50,486 nucleotides of DNA from a virus. This document shows positions 16,493 to 26,750 of this stretch, piece after piece; the stretch's first letter is position 1, and the number at the start of each line of letters is the position of its first letter. The notes under the pieces are model-generated. The model was not told the origin of the DNA, made no database searches, and saw nothing but the letters and a program-made list of their open reading frames with translations. A program made the translations under genes and the position numbers. Where the stretch lies: positions 1 through 50,486 of the IMG/VR virus record IMGVR_UViG_3300033153_005771; one strand, 5' to 3'.

Positions 16493-19465
16493 GTGGCAAC
16501 CGTTGAACTCGAAATTCTGGCAGAAGTACGAAAAGCCAGCAAAGACGTTCGAGCATTCGGCGATAGTGCTACGAAATCACTGACCGGAGTCGAGAAGGCC
16601 TTCGGGGCAATCGTGACGGGCGGTGGGGCACTCATTGCGCTTGAACTCGGATCGAGGATTATCGAGGGAGTCAGTCAGGCAGTCGACCAGCTTGGCGACT
16701 TCTCGACAGCCCTTTCCGAGATCAACTCAATCGCCAGCGATTCTGTCAAGCAGAACGAGGACCTTGCAGATACGCTGGTCGATGTTGCCGCGGAATTCGG
16801 CACAGAGGCCACGACACAGGCCAAGACCTTTTACCAAATAATCAGTGCCGGAGTTTCTGACGCCGCGAAGGCCCAAGACCTTTTAATCGTCAGCAATAAA
16901 TTGGCCGTTGCAGGGGTCGCAGATGTAGGCGCATCGGTCGATATCCTCACGTCGGCATTGAACGTCTACACCAAGTCGAATCTGAGCGCCACGGAGGCGT
17001 CTGATGCGCTATTCAAGGCCGTGGAACTGGGAAAGACTTCGATTCCGGAACTCAGTTCCAGTTTGGGCGGCGTCCTTCCAGTAGCCCAGGCATTGAACAT
17101 CTCGTTCGATACGGTAGCGGCCACGATTGCGACCCTGACAGCCAAGGGGATTCCATCCACAGCAGAGGCCGTCACTGGTCTGAAGTCCATTTTCACTGGA
17201 CTGCTCGAGGCGCAAGGGAAAGTTGCCAAGGAAAGCGAGGAAGTTCAAAAGGCGTTCTCGCTGCAAGCCCTGGAAACCAAATCACTCGACAAGTTCCTGA
17301 AGGACATGTTGAAATCGGTCGATGGGTCCAAGGTCAAGCTGAAGCAACTCATCGGATCGAGCGAAGCCCTGACCTCGATTCTCGCCCTTGCCGGCGATGG
17401 ATTCGATACGCTTGGCGACAATATCGATTCGATGTCCACGAAGGCCGGGGCATCTGAGGAAGCGTTCAAGGAGATATCCGACTCGATTGGCTTTCAACTC
17501 AATAAGCTGAAAAACAACTTCTCGAATCTCATCCTGAAGATATCGCTGTCGGGCTCTGAATCGGTCCTTGCCATCATCAAGTCGATGAATAAGAGCTTCG
17601 CCGGCCTCCAGAAGATAGCGAAGGAAACAGGCAAGGTGATGGATGACATTGCCTCTGGATTCAAGACAGGATTCGGTCTCGCTGCCGAGGAACAGAAGAA
17701 ATTCACGAATGGCCTTGAGACAGGAGCGAAGGCCCTTGATGACGCCAGGGCATCGTTTTTCAATCTGCGTGAATCCCTTGCAGGTCTGTCGGCAAAGCGG
17801 AAAGAGATCATAGCTCAAAATAAGGGGTTCCTGAATTCCTTTTTCGGCATTGAGAAATCCACGCGGATTATTGACGAACAGATCGCGAAGCTGACCGAAC
17901 AGAAGAAGTCGCAACGCGAATTGATCAAGGGTCTTGAGGATCAGGTCGGCGCATTTGGAGAAATCAAAAAGGCCGCAGATGCCAGTGCAAAAGCCGAAGA
18001 GGACCGATTTGACGCTGTTCGGGCAGCTGCATTGAAGTTGAGTACAGAGCAAAAGAAGCTGGCTGCTGGACACACTAAACTAGTAACGGATCAGGCTACT
18101 GCAGACGCCGATGCCGCAAAGAAACAGCTCGCCCTGAGCCTGAAAGCCGACCAGGAATTCCAGAAAAAAATTAGCGGTGCAATCGCTGGATCGATATCTG
18201 GAGGCGTCGAGGGAGCTGCGGGTGCGGCAGTCAGCATCATCGGCGATATCATCGCACCGGGATTCGGTGAGGCATTCGGTGCAGCATTCAACCTATTGGC
18301 ATCAGATACCGAAGAATTCGAAAAGAAAATAGAACAACTATTCTCCCCTGAGTTGTTCCTCAATATCGCCCAAAATATTGGAACCCTGTTCGATAAAATG
18401 CCTGAACTGGCGAAGGAACTCATCAAGGGGATTATCGCCGCATTGCCTGAACTGGCCAAGTCATTAGCGAAGCCAGAATTCTTCACTGAATTGACATTTG
18501 CGATCATCCAAGGTCTGGCCGAAGGGCTGGTCGAGCTTGCTCAATCTATCGGCGTTGTCGAATTCTTCAACGGCGCAGTCGAGGCATTGGGTGAGGCGTT
18601 CGATGTCCTGGGGCAGGGAATGAAAGATGCCTTCGCCGCCGCCGGCCGTGCCCTACTAGCGGCAGGAACAGCACTTGTCGATGGGGTCAAGGCTGGATTC
18701 CAGGCAATAATCGATGGATTCCTTGCCATCCCTGAACTGATCGGAGCAGCCATCACCGGTGTGATCGACGGAATCAAGTCATTGAGAGATTCTATCATGG
18801 CCATTCCAGGTGCGATGGTCGACGGCGCGGTTGCAGCTGGCGAGGCCATCACCGATGCTATCGTAGCTGTCGGGGAATTCTTCACTACAGTAATCCCCGA
18901 TGCACTCGCAGCGGCGGGAGATGCTGTCGGTGAGGCATTCTCCGCTGCTGCTGGTTTCATCACAGATGCTGCTGCGGATATGCTCAATGCGTTCATTAGT
19001 CTGCCTGGAATACTCGCCGATGAAGTTGCGGACTTCGGCGTGCTGATATTTGATTCGGTCGTCCAGGCCTTAGAGGATGCTTTTACATCAGTCGGCGACA
19101 GCCTTGGTGATTTCTTCGACTGGCTCACGCCCATCACTGACGCAATGAAGGAAGCCGGCGGAGAGCTTGCCAGCCTTCTAACGGGCGGACTGGTCGGCGG
19201 TGGCGACGAGGGTGGGGGATTCCTGTCTAAGCTGAACCCGTTCGCAGAGGGCGGTGTTGTCCCTGCCGGATTCCCGAACGATACGTTCCCGGCTGGTTTG
19301 ACATCTGGTGAAACCGTGTTGACTCCTGATCAACTGAAAAAGATATTGTCCGGACGGAGCGAGTCGGCGGGCGAGCAGAACTTGACCATACTGCTCCAAA
19401 TCGGCGAACAGGAGCTTTCGCGAGTGATACTGAACCTGAACAGACAAGGATTTAGAACGGCATGA
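16493..19465 (+). CDS. Tape measure protein
   Basis: 990 residues from GTG, the longest gene, directly after the tail chaperones. The N-terminal third has the phage tail tape measure domain (QAKTFYQIISAGVSDAAKAQ, ALFKAVELGKTSIPELSSSL). Long helical, Ala/Lys-rich stretches follow, then a Gly/Ala-rich hydrophobic region around residues 560-600 and 640-860 able to enter membranes. It sets the tail length and may help DNA cross the host envelope. It overlaps the next gene by four bases. Confidence 0.93.
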   Translation: MATVELEILAEVRKASKDVRAFGDSATKSLTGVEKAFGAIVTGGGALIALELGSRIIEGVSQAVDQLGDFSTALSEINSIASDSVKQNEDLADTLVDVAAEFGTEATTQAKTFYQIISAGVSDAAKAQDLLIVSNKLAVAGVADVGASVDILTSALNVYTKSNLSATEASDALFKAVELGKTSIPELSSSLGGVLPVAQALNISFDTVAATIATLTAKGIPSTAEAVTGLKSIFTGLLEAQGKVAKESEEVQKAFSLQALETKSLDKFLKDMLKSVDGSKVKLKQLIGSSEALTSILALAGDGFDTLGDNIDSMSTKAGASEEAFKEISDSIGFQLNKLKNNFSNLILKISLSGSESVLAIIKSMNKSFAGLQKIAKETGKVMDDIASGFKTGFGLAAEEQKKFTNGLETGAKALDDARASFFNLRESLAGLSAKRKEIIAQNKGFLNSFFGIEKSTRIIDEQIAKLTEQKKSQRELIKGLEDQVGAFGEIKKAADASAKAEEDRFDAVRAAALKLSTEQKKLAAGHTKLVTDQATADADAAKKQLALSLKADQEFQKKISGAIAGSISGGVEGAAGAAVSIIGDIIAPGFGEAFGAAFNLLASDTEEFEKKIEQLFSPELFLNIAQNIGTLFDKMPELAKELIKGIIAALPELAKSLAKPEFFTELTFAIIQGLAEGLVELAQSIGVVEFFNGAVEALGEAFDVLGQGMKDAFAAAGRALLAAGTALVDGVKAGFQAIIDGFLAIPELIGAAITGVIDGIKSLRDSIMAIPGAMVDGAVAAGEAITDAIVAVGEFFTTVIPDALAAAGDAVGEAFSAAAGFITDAAADMLNAFISLPGILADEVADFGVLIFDSVVQALEDAFTSVGDSLGDFFDWLTPITDAMKEAGGELASLLTGGLVGGGDEGGGFLSKLNPFAEGGVVPAGFPNDTFPAGLTSGETVLTPDQLKKILSGRSESAGEQNLTILLQIGEQELSRVILNLNRQGFRTA

Positions 19466-20598
19466 GTTGCACAAGATTCATGACATCAAATCTAGCTGAT
19501 ACCAGTACCATCGCTGACGGTTCGGCATCGTCTGAACAGACGCCATTTCCAGCGACGAATGCGTATGATTCGCCACGCCGGTCGAAGGTCTGGCGATCCA
19601 GTGGGTATTTCGAAATTACATCATCCAACAAAACGCTTGTATTCGAGGAAACTGATGGGGTCGACCTCACCGCCACTCTGAGCGAGGGCGGGTATGCGAC
19701 ATTTGCCCTGCTTGCTGTTGAAATCAAGACGCAAATGGAAGCCGCTGGCTCATCAGTGTACACGATAGGCACGGAATCAGGAACCGGCAAGATCGAGATC
19801 GTATCTGATGGCGGCGGCGGTGGGGGAATCCTCGATATTGAGTGGACAGGATCGACGGGGCTCGCCTCGACGCTCGGGTTCCTGACGACCGAAGATGATA
19901 CCGGGGCGCTATCCTATGTGGCCGACGTGCTTCGAATCTCGACCGGCGAATGGATCAAGTGGGACATGGGCCTATCGTCAAATCCGCTGGCGTTCGTCAT
20001 GATCGGTCCTCGCAATTCGGCTATAAAGATCACACCGAGCTCGACGATCAAATTGCAGGGCAACGAAACTGACGTATGGACCGGTCCATCATATGAGCAG
20101 TCGATAGCGTATGACGATGCGGCTATGATCGTTCTATCATCCGCAGGGTTACACACAGGGGCGCTGCGGTTTTGGCGAATACTGATAGAGGACATCGCAA
20201 ATTCAAACGGATATGTAGAGATCGGCCAGATATTCATCGGCGACTATTTCCAAGCGACACGCGGGGCCGTTCAATTCCCATTTACAGACCGCCAGATTGA
20301 TAGGAGCGCTACGGTTTTCTCACAAGGCGGACAGTCATTTTCTGATATAAGGCAGAAGTCGGGGAGATTCCCTGTCGAATGGTTCGGTCTGACAACCGCA
20401 GAAAAAGAATCGATACAAGAGCATTGGCGCTTATTCGGGAAATCCATACCGTTTTTCGTTATCATGGACCCTGACGAAGTGTTTTCCAGCGCTGATTCAT
20501 ATTATACAAAATACGTAAAATATGAGGGCGAGCCAGAATTCAGGCTTGTCCGACCTGGCATCTGGGAAGCTGGAATGACGCTATTGGAGCAGCTATGA
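19462..20598 (+). CDS. Distal tail-type protein carrying the tail-tube insert domain
   Basis: 378 residues following the tape measure. The outer parts (NAYDSPRRSKVWRSSGYFEI; RFWRILIEDIANSNGYVEIG; IGQIFIGDYFQ) are of the kind found in proteins at the tail tip of environmental siphoviruses. Residues about 60-150 repeat the domain seen in the tail tube protein (KIEIVSDGG ... STLGFLTTEDDTGALSYVAD). This suggests a distal tail or tip role. The stop overlaps the next ATG. Confidence 0.65.
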   Translation: MSCTRFMTSNLADTSTIADGSASSEQTPFPATNAYDSPRRSKVWRSSGYFEITSSNKTLVFEETDGVDLTATLSEGGYATFALLAVEIKTQMEAAGSSVYTIGTESGTGKIEIVSDGGGGGGILDIEWTGSTGLASTLGFLTTEDDTGALSYVADVLRISTGEWIKWDMGLSSNPLAFVMIGPRNSAIKITPSSTIKLQGNETDVWTGPSYEQSIAYDDAAMIVLSSAGLHTGALRFWRILIEDIANSNGYVEIGQIFIGDYFQATRGAVQFPFTDRQIDRSATVFSQGGQSFSDIRQKSGRFPVEWFGLTTAEKESIQEHWRLFGKSIPFFVIMDPDEVFSSADSYYTKYVKYEGEPEFRLVRPGIWEAGMTLLEQL

Positions 20599-21080
20599 CA
20601 TGGCGAATCTGGGCGCAGGAGTGGCAATCCGGGGAACTGTCGGACACGAGCAAGTTCTTTACGTTCAAGATGCCTAGCGCTAAAATACTGCTCGGCATCA
20701 GGACGTGGATCGTGGTGTATAATGACCCGACATTCACCGATCTGAATGCGAAGTTATATTCCGACGAAATCATTGGTGGGCTGCATACCCCGAAAGCCCT
20801 GATCGCATCGTCAACCAAAAGTATCACGAAGGCCGAAGTCCTCACGCTCGACAACGGGGTCCGCGAAATTCCGTTCACGTTCGATTATATCCCGTTGAAC
20901 GCCGACACGTTTTATAATCTCGTGATAAATGGCGCAGGGTATTCGTATTCGGCGGGATCACATCTGGCGTGGCGCGTATCGTATCCAAATCCGGTCTATA
21001 CCGATGGGATCACCGTTGTTCCTGAGAGTCTGAGCAAAATGCCGTTCTTCGTTTCGTCCATTATCGCCGGGGATTTCTGA
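20595..21080 (+). CDS. Minor tail protein, unknown
   Basis: 161 residues, overlapping its neighbours at both ends (ATGA at the start and a one-base overlap at the stop). Beta-rich (ILLGIRTWIVVYNDPTFTDL; VREIPFTFDYIPLNADTFYN), likely a jelly-roll tail-tip component. No family recognised beyond position. Confidence 0.6.
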   Translation: MTWRIWAQEWQSGELSDTSKFFTFKMPSAKILLGIRTWIVVYNDPTFTDLNAKLYSDEIIGGLHTPKALIASSTKSITKAEVLTLDNGVREIPFTFDYIPLNADTFYNLVINGAGYSYSAGSHLAWRVSYPNPVYTDGITVVPESLSKMPFFVSSIIAGDF

Positions 21081-23497
21081 TGGCATATGCTGATCTGTTA
21101 TCAGACGAAGGTATCGAAAGTCAATACCTATGCGTATTGAAGCCCCGCCGGCGTGTTGAATCGTGGGCACTCGTATCGGGAACAATCTATCGGGCCGCGT
21201 TCGATTTCGGGTACATGTTCAAGATCGTAGTCGACGGAATCGAGAAGGACGAGGCGACCGACTCCACGCTGGCGGATGGCGGTTGGTATCTTGATTTCGA
21301 AAATGGATTGCTTTATCTGGATATCGGGGGAGACCCCGCCAGCAATTACGTTGTTGGAACATATGAAATCCACATATCGACAGATAATGCATATTGGTAT
21401 CGCGATCCATCCGATACAAGACTGACCCGAACACGCTTGATCACTGATCATGTTCCGGCACCGCCTCTCGGTAATCGATATAAAGTCAGGTTTGATCTTG
21501 ATTCGGCCGATGGCGTGACAATAGACGGCAGGGAATTACCCCCGGCAACGAGTCCGACGCTCTTCGATGGCGAATGGTACTTGGATTCTGAAAATGACAT
21601 ATTATATTTCGAGTTTGACCCATCAATGTATGGTGATGATCCGAACACATCAATCGTCATCGTTTCTTATACGTTGACGCCAAGGCAATCGGATTCGAAC
21701 TGGTATCGGGCCGACGAGGATGGCGGATCGATCAAGGTTCATTACAATCCGATCATCTCGAAAGTGCCTTCGATCAAGATTCAGAATAATGATCTCCTAC
21801 AGGGGTTTCTTCCGACATCTGCATCGAACCTTGTTCTGAACGAGGCCGCCCACATAATGCAGCGGCACGTATACGATTCATCGTTCTATCTGGCTGAAGT
21901 AGAGATATATCATTGGCTGGATGAGTTGAAGTCGGAGAATCTAAGCCTTGTTTTTCGCGGTCTTTGCGGAAATCCGTCATTCGCTGATACGTCGGTTTCT
22001 ATCCGCATGTTCGACAGGAATAGAGAGCTTGAGACAGAGATCAGAAATATCGTGAGTCAGTTGGATGGCATCACGCCAGGGGTATCGTTCTGGCCATTGT
22101 CGTCTACCGTTGAGCCTGAATTGAGGAACAGACCAATCCGTCGCGTGTACGGTATTGTGGACACGTTCAGGCTGGTCAACCTTGACTACAATGTCGACAG
22201 TCCGACAACCTCGAACAATCGATTATGGGGATGCTGGCAGGCATCAGACACATCATCTGCCAACGGAACTGCCGTTCCATCCGCACCAGCAAGCACGGCC
22301 ACAAGGACATATCTGAATGGCAAAATAGCACGAGTGGGCGATTATATAACGAATTTAAATACAGACGATTTTTTCGAGGTCATCGCAATTGGCGTGGCAT
22401 CAGGGAAAGATTACGTTGAGCATAGCGCTGTCACCCCCGCATCCCCATTCGAAAATATACTAAGAAGTCTCGCGAATCGTGTCACCCTTGTTCAGGATGG
22501 TGCGGCGTATATCCTCAAGCCCACTCGTGATTACACATTCACAAGGAACACGCCAGACAATACGATGGAACTGACGTTGACAAGTTCGGCAGAATCGAAT
22601 GTCGGGGCGTCAACTTTCAATCCATCCTCTGATTTAATCTATTGCAGAGCCTACGGGCCGCGATCTTCGTCATTTGATATATTTCCACAATTGAAAGGCG
22701 CAAAATTCGGCTCTGATTCAGACGACTCACTCGTCCAATCAAACGGTATCGTGATTCTATACTCTCTATTGAGGATGTTCGCCGGGATCCCTGAGTCTGA
22801 AATCGACGTTGATACGTTTGAATCGCTTGAGGCAACGCTTACAACAGAGGTCGGATTCGCCATCCCAGAAGATCATGGCGCCAATTTCCCGAGGGTCAGG
22901 CAGTCAGTGAACGATGTTTGCCGATCACTATTGCTGCAAATATTCCTGGATTCTGATGGGAAGTGGTCGTTGGCTGAAATCGGGCCGGCCGGGTCGGCAG
23001 ACAAGACAGTCGACGACGAGGAAATATTGTCGATTTCACAGTCGTTCGATTACGATGACATCCTGTCAGACATATTCATAAAGGCCGGGAAAGGCGATGT
23101 CAATCGAGACACGAACGAGTTATCGGGTGATTGGTACGTGATCAGCAAGTCGGCCACGAGCGACAATGCACTTTATGTCCACAAGATCAAGCGGCAGAAG
23201 ACATTCAAAACGCTGCATTCCATCGAATCGGAGGCCCAGACATACGCCGATCGGCTGGCGTTCATACTCGGCGAGCGCAGGGGGGTCCTGTCCTTCTCGG
23301 CAAAGCACAGATTTTTCGATACAGAGATTGGAGACATAACGACGGTGTCGAGGCCTAGATTGCCCGGTTTTGAATTCGATAGTAGTATCGACAGAACTAG
23401 GGACTATGCCATAAGGGCAACAGACAAGAACCTTAATCGTGTTAAAATAGAACTCGACGATCAGAAGGGAATCGAGGACAATAGCGGGAGTTGGTAA
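21080..23497 (+). CDS. Tail hub / baseplate-like protein with tandem N-terminal domains
   Basis: 805 residues. The N-terminal 220 residues hold two similar domains: DGGWYLDFENGLLYLDIGG ... NAYWYRDPSD (about 34-115) and DGEWYLDSENDILYFEFDP ... SNWYRADED (about 130-216). The middle resembles hub proteins (NPIISKVPSIKIQNNDLLQG; FPRVRQSVNDVCRSLLLQIF; DGKWSLAEIG), and the C-terminus has TYADRLAFILGERRGVLSFS followed by EIGDITTVSRPRLPG, a pattern common in phage tail hub proteins. It would close the tail tip and carry the fibre. Confidence 0.65.
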   Translation: MAYADLLSDEGIESQYLCVLKPRRRVESWALVSGTIYRAAFDFGYMFKIVVDGIEKDEATDSTLADGGWYLDFENGLLYLDIGGDPASNYVVGTYEIHISTDNAYWYRDPSDTRLTRTRLITDHVPAPPLGNRYKVRFDLDSADGVTIDGRELPPATSPTLFDGEWYLDSENDILYFEFDPSMYGDDPNTSIVIVSYTLTPRQSDSNWYRADEDGGSIKVHYNPIISKVPSIKIQNNDLLQGFLPTSASNLVLNEAAHIMQRHVYDSSFYLAEVEIYHWLDELKSENLSLVFRGLCGNPSFADTSVSIRMFDRNRELETEIRNIVSQLDGITPGVSFWPLSSTVEPELRNRPIRRVYGIVDTFRLVNLDYNVDSPTTSNNRLWGCWQASDTSSANGTAVPSAPASTATRTYLNGKIARVGDYITNLNTDDFFEVIAIGVASGKDYVEHSAVTPASPFENILRSLANRVTLVQDGAAYILKPTRDYTFTRNTPDNTMELTLTSSAESNVGASTFNPSSDLIYCRAYGPRSSSFDIFPQLKGAKFGSDSDDSLVQSNGIVILYSLLRMFAGIPESEIDVDTFESLEATLTTEVGFAIPEDHGANFPRVRQSVNDVCRSLLLQIFLDSDGKWSLAEIGPAGSADKTVDDEEILSISQSFDYDDILSDIFIKAGKGDVNRDTNELSGDWYVISKSATSDNALYVHKIKRQKTFKTLHSIESEAQTYADRLAFILGERRGVLSFSAKHRFFDTEIGDITTVSRPRLPGFEFDSSIDRTRDYAIRATDKNLNRVKIELDDQKGIEDNSGSW

Positions 23498-23499
23498 TT

Positions 23500-23928
23500 A
23501 TGGCTTCAAATGTACGTACGTATGACTTTGTTTCAGGAGTCGAGACCGACGACTTGCCAGTTGCCGGCACTCCATCTGCCGAGGACGACAACGTCACGCT
23601 CGGATTTCTCTTGGACGTCATCGGCACCAGGGCCGCGCCCATAGCAATTGCGGTGGGCGGCATCCTGAATGTCGAGGACAAATTCAAGACGGTCTATTTC
23701 ATCCAGGGCGATGGAGGACCGATCGATGTGACTGCCAATCCTCAGATAGTGGCAGGGACAAGAGTCGGCCAAGTGCTGGAGATCATCTGCCGGTCTGATG
23801 TGAATACGGTCAAGCTGGAGGACGGGACGGGCCTATCGCTGAACGGGTCATTTACCATGGGCGAAGAGTCCCGCCTTGAGCTCTACTGGGATGGCACCAA
23901 TTGGATCGAACTGACTAGGAGCGAGTGA
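23500..23928 (+). CDS. Small beta-rich tail or fibre-associated protein
   Basis: 142 residues from ATG 23500, preferred to an upstream TTG because GGGAG lies 9 bases before it. Beta-rich, with a C-terminal LSLNGSFTMGEESRLELYWD and GTNWIELTRSE, a pattern common at the ends of phage fibre-type domains. It sits between hub and fibre genes, so an accessory of the fibre or tip is likely. Confidence 0.6.
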   Translation: MASNVRTYDFVSGVETDDLPVAGTPSAEDDNVTLGFLLDVIGTRAAPIAIAVGGILNVEDKFKTVYFIQGDGGPIDVTANPQIVAGTRVGQVLEIICRSDVNTVKLEDGTGLSLNGSFTMGEESRLELYWDGTNWIELTRSE

Positions 23929-23929
23929 C

Positions 23930-26650
23930 ATGAAGAAATACCTGATACCAGTAGTGATAGTCTGCCTGATGGCCGGAGCGGTCTATGCCGGTGCAGAGAG
24001 GCTGTTCACGACCACTTATGTGAGACTGCTTGAGCCAGGGGACACGGGCAGGAGTGTTACGCTCGGCACTGGGGCTCTTACGGCCAATCGAACGCTGTCT
24101 GCTCCTGACCTTTCTGGAACGATCATGTGCGCAACATGCGTCCAGGTCATGACCAACAAAACGGTTGACGCAGATTCCAATACAATTTCGAACCTAGAAC
24201 ACGGGGCCGAGGTTGATAACCCGACGTCCGGTGTTCATGGCGTATCCGGTGATGTAGTCGGCACAAGCGACGGCCAGACGCTAACAAACAAGACAATCGA
24301 TGCAGACTCGAACACCGTTTCCAATTTGGAGCACGGCGCGGAGGTGGACAACCCATCCTCTGGTGTTCATGGAGTTGCGGGAACAGTCGTTGGAACAAGC
24401 GACTCGCAAACGCTGACCAATAAATCGGTTGACGCCGATTTGAATACCATCACGAATATCGACGACGGAGAGATAAAAGCAGCTGCGGGGATATCCCGAT
24501 CAAAGCTAGAGGCCGGGACGATAGGATGGGCTGCCTTCTATAATGGCGCGACAGGCATACTGGACGAGGAGCAGTATACGGATAAATCGAGAGGTGGAGC
24601 GGGCGCCGACATGTCGGGCGTGACCTTCCCCTCTTCTGGCACTATTGTGACAGCAACCAGCGTAGCGGTATTCACCAATAAGACCTTCGATATTGATGGT
24701 ACTGGCAACTCACTCTCGAACATTGCAAATGCGAATATTAAAAACGGGGCGGCCATCTCCAGGCAGAAGCTGGCAAGCGGAACTATCGATCATGTCGTCA
24801 TCAATGGCGGCGATGGCACAATGTCGAGTGAGGAATTCCTGGACCCGGTCAGAGGCGGTACTGGCGGCGATTCGAGCGGCGATACCGGCGTGGCCAAGGT
24901 AACGGCAGGAACGTGGTCGGCGGATGCGACCAGTGGCGACCTCGGCGACATGGACCCATCGGGCGCTGAGGACGGCCAGGCGTATGTTTATGATGCAGGG
25001 ACGTGGGTGCCAGGTGCTTCTGGTGATTCGTCGTTCAAGCTGGTGAAGGTCACGACAACGAATCTGAAAATCAGCGAGGGGTTCTATCGGTATAACGGCC
25101 GCACATATTGTTCACGGGACGGAAGTGGCACAAGCGAGGTCGATCTTTCAGACCTTTCCTACACGACCTTTCCGCTTGACACCAACGACGATTATCTTGT
25201 CTATATCGACACGACCGATTCTACGTATCAGATCGTGAATGGGTCCAATCGCGAATGCTACCTAGTTGCTGATTCAGCGGTACACGTTACAAAAACCCAG
25301 CCAAGTGCAATCGATTCGTGGCGTTATTTTCTCATTGGGCAATTTTCAACCGATGGCTCCGGGGAGTTGCAAACCGCTTGGGATATGAGACCAGAGGACG
25401 CCGTATCGTGGGCTAATCTGAATCTCGTGAACATGAGCGATTGGGCGAGTTATACACCGACTGGGTCGTGGACAACCAACACAACTTACACTGGGAAGTG
25501 GCGCAGGGTTGGCGACACGATGCACGTCTACGTCAGGGCGGACCTGACTGGGGCACCGTTGCCTTCTATCAATCTGACAATTGATATTCCTTCTGGTCAG
25601 GCAATTGATACAACAAAATTCCCCTCAATAGACACTGACTGGCGGCTTGGATGGTGCTCGGTGAACGATGACACAGATGTTTCGTTTGAAGGAAGCACCT
25701 CTTATGTCGATGCGAATACATTTGGCATTTTGTACCACAAGGAAAGGGAAGAAACTAATAACATTACGTGGGGCGCCCCCATAGCGGTGGCCGCCCCGTT
25801 TACATTTGCATCACCAGATTCAATCGAATGCTATGCGTCGTTTCCAATTGTCGGTTGGACCTGGGACACAGGTGCTATAGCCTCAACTCTCAACTCTGAA
25901 ACAATTCGTGTAACCAGTGCGGCTGCGCAGGGATCGTGTGATGCTGATTATAGTGAGATTTCAGCAAATATTGATATTGAATTTGCTGGTATTCGTATTG
26001 AATATTGGGACGACTCTGGATCAGATTTGATTTGGAGCCTCATTGCAGATGCGACACTACTCGATGCAGCGGCAATAAAGATCAGCGCAACTAACAAAAT
26101 ATGCATAGACTGGGGGGCCTCTGCATTTGATGCAAGTGATTATGCTGATATCGTTATTGGCCCCAGCCCAAACGTAACAGCAATTCCACCGGCAACGACA
26201 GATCAGAATGGGTATTTCCCGACACACGCGAACTTGACTGACGCAAAGGCGGCGGAACTTGGATATAAGATTTACACTCTGGCGGATGGGGGCGTGCTGG
26301 CCAATTGCTCTGCTGGCGGAACCACAGCTCAAATATGCACACCTGAATCTGGAGATACAGTAAACACTGCCTACGCCATACCTAAAAAACTCACAGATGG
26401 GAAATGGGCAATTTTTGTAACTGTCGATGTTATCCTAGCCACCACTTCGGATAATCCGATATTCGAATTGGATGGAGTGACTTGGGTTGCCAATCAAGCG
26501 ATCTCCGTTAGAATATCAGCCGCCGATTGGGGAAAGGGTGTGGTGAATGATGCTAGTAACCTGCTCAATCTCAATGCTGGGACAACCACGACGGGATACC
26601 TATTTGACTTCACAGGCATCTCAACTGCTAAACCTGGATGGGCCGATTAA
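23930..26650 (+). CDS. Tail fibre / receptor-binding protein with signal-peptide-like N-terminus
   Basis: 906 residues. Residues 1-21 (MKKYLIPVVIVCLMAGAVYA) are a textbook signal peptide with a VYA|GA cleavage site, which is odd for a fibre. Then come tandem repeats with TLTNKTIDADSNTVSNLEHG (see 24143-24406), a motif of phage fibre proteins, followed by SRSKLEAGTI and GGTGGDSSG linkers. The C-terminal half is beta-rich with SYTPTGSWTTNTTYTGKWRRVGDTMHVYV, a common fibre tip module. It would bind the host receptor. It closes the rightward structural block. Confidence 0.75.
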   Translation: MKKYLIPVVIVCLMAGAVYAGAERLFTTTYVRLLEPGDTGRSVTLGTGALTANRTLSAPDLSGTIMCATCVQVMTNKTVDADSNTISNLEHGAEVDNPTSGVHGVSGDVVGTSDGQTLTNKTIDADSNTVSNLEHGAEVDNPSSGVHGVAGTVVGTSDSQTLTNKSVDADLNTITNIDDGEIKAAAGISRSKLEAGTIGWAAFYNGATGILDEEQYTDKSRGGAGADMSGVTFPSSGTIVTATSVAVFTNKTFDIDGTGNSLSNIANANIKNGAAISRQKLASGTIDHVVINGGDGTMSSEEFLDPVRGGTGGDSSGDTGVAKVTAGTWSADATSGDLGDMDPSGAEDGQAYVYDAGTWVPGASGDSSFKLVKVTTTNLKISEGFYRYNGRTYCSRDGSGTSEVDLSDLSYTTFPLDTNDDYLVYIDTTDSTYQIVNGSNRECYLVADSAVHVTKTQPSAIDSWRYFLIGQFSTDGSGELQTAWDMRPEDAVSWANLNLVNMSDWASYTPTGSWTTNTTYTGKWRRVGDTMHVYVRADLTGAPLPSINLTIDIPSGQAIDTTKFPSIDTDWRLGWCSVNDDTDVSFEGSTSYVDANTFGILYHKEREETNNITWGAPIAVAAPFTFASPDSIECYASFPIVGWTWDTGAIASTLNSETIRVTSAAAQGSCDADYSEISANIDIEFAGIRIEYWDDSGSDLIWSLIADATLLDAAAIKISATNKICIDWGASAFDASDYADIVIGPSPNVTAIPPATTDQNGYFPTHANLTDAKAAELGYKIYTLADGGVLANCSAGGTTAQICTPESGDTVNTAYAIPKKLTDGKWAIFVTVDVILATTSDNPIFELDGVTWVANQAISVRISAADWGKGVVNDASNLLNLNAGTTTTGYLFDFTGISTAKPGWAD
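24143..24406 (+). repeat. Tandem 132-bp coding repeat in the fibre gene
   Basis: Two full units of 44 codons start at 24143 and 24275; a third, partial unit starts at 24407 and then diverges. Each encodes QxxTNKxxDADxNTxSNLEHG and a GVHGVxGxVVGTSD segment. The units differ at many wobble positions, so the duplication is old or gene conversion is slow. Confidence 0.8.
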
Positions 26651-26693
26651 TAGAAAATTCAATGTCACGTATATAGTGAAATGATGACCCGCC

Positions 26694-26716
26694 TAGCCCG
26701 GCCATCATACCGGCTA
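26694..26716. terminator. Hairpin in the convergent gap between fibre and leftward operon
   Basis: The 100-base gap 26651-26750 lies where two operons meet. TAGCCCGG at 26694-26701 pairs with CCGGCTA at 26710-26716 with one bulged C. CCCGCC and GGCGGG further out can extend it. Neither side has a T-tract, so it is at best a weak bidirectional terminator. Confidence 0.3.
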
Positions 26717-26750
26717 TCACGTAGGCGTCACTTGGCGGGATTCTTCGGGG

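Noticed and set aside
24143-24470. Mobile element or recombination site
   Set aside because: The repeats are in-frame coding units of a fibre protein.
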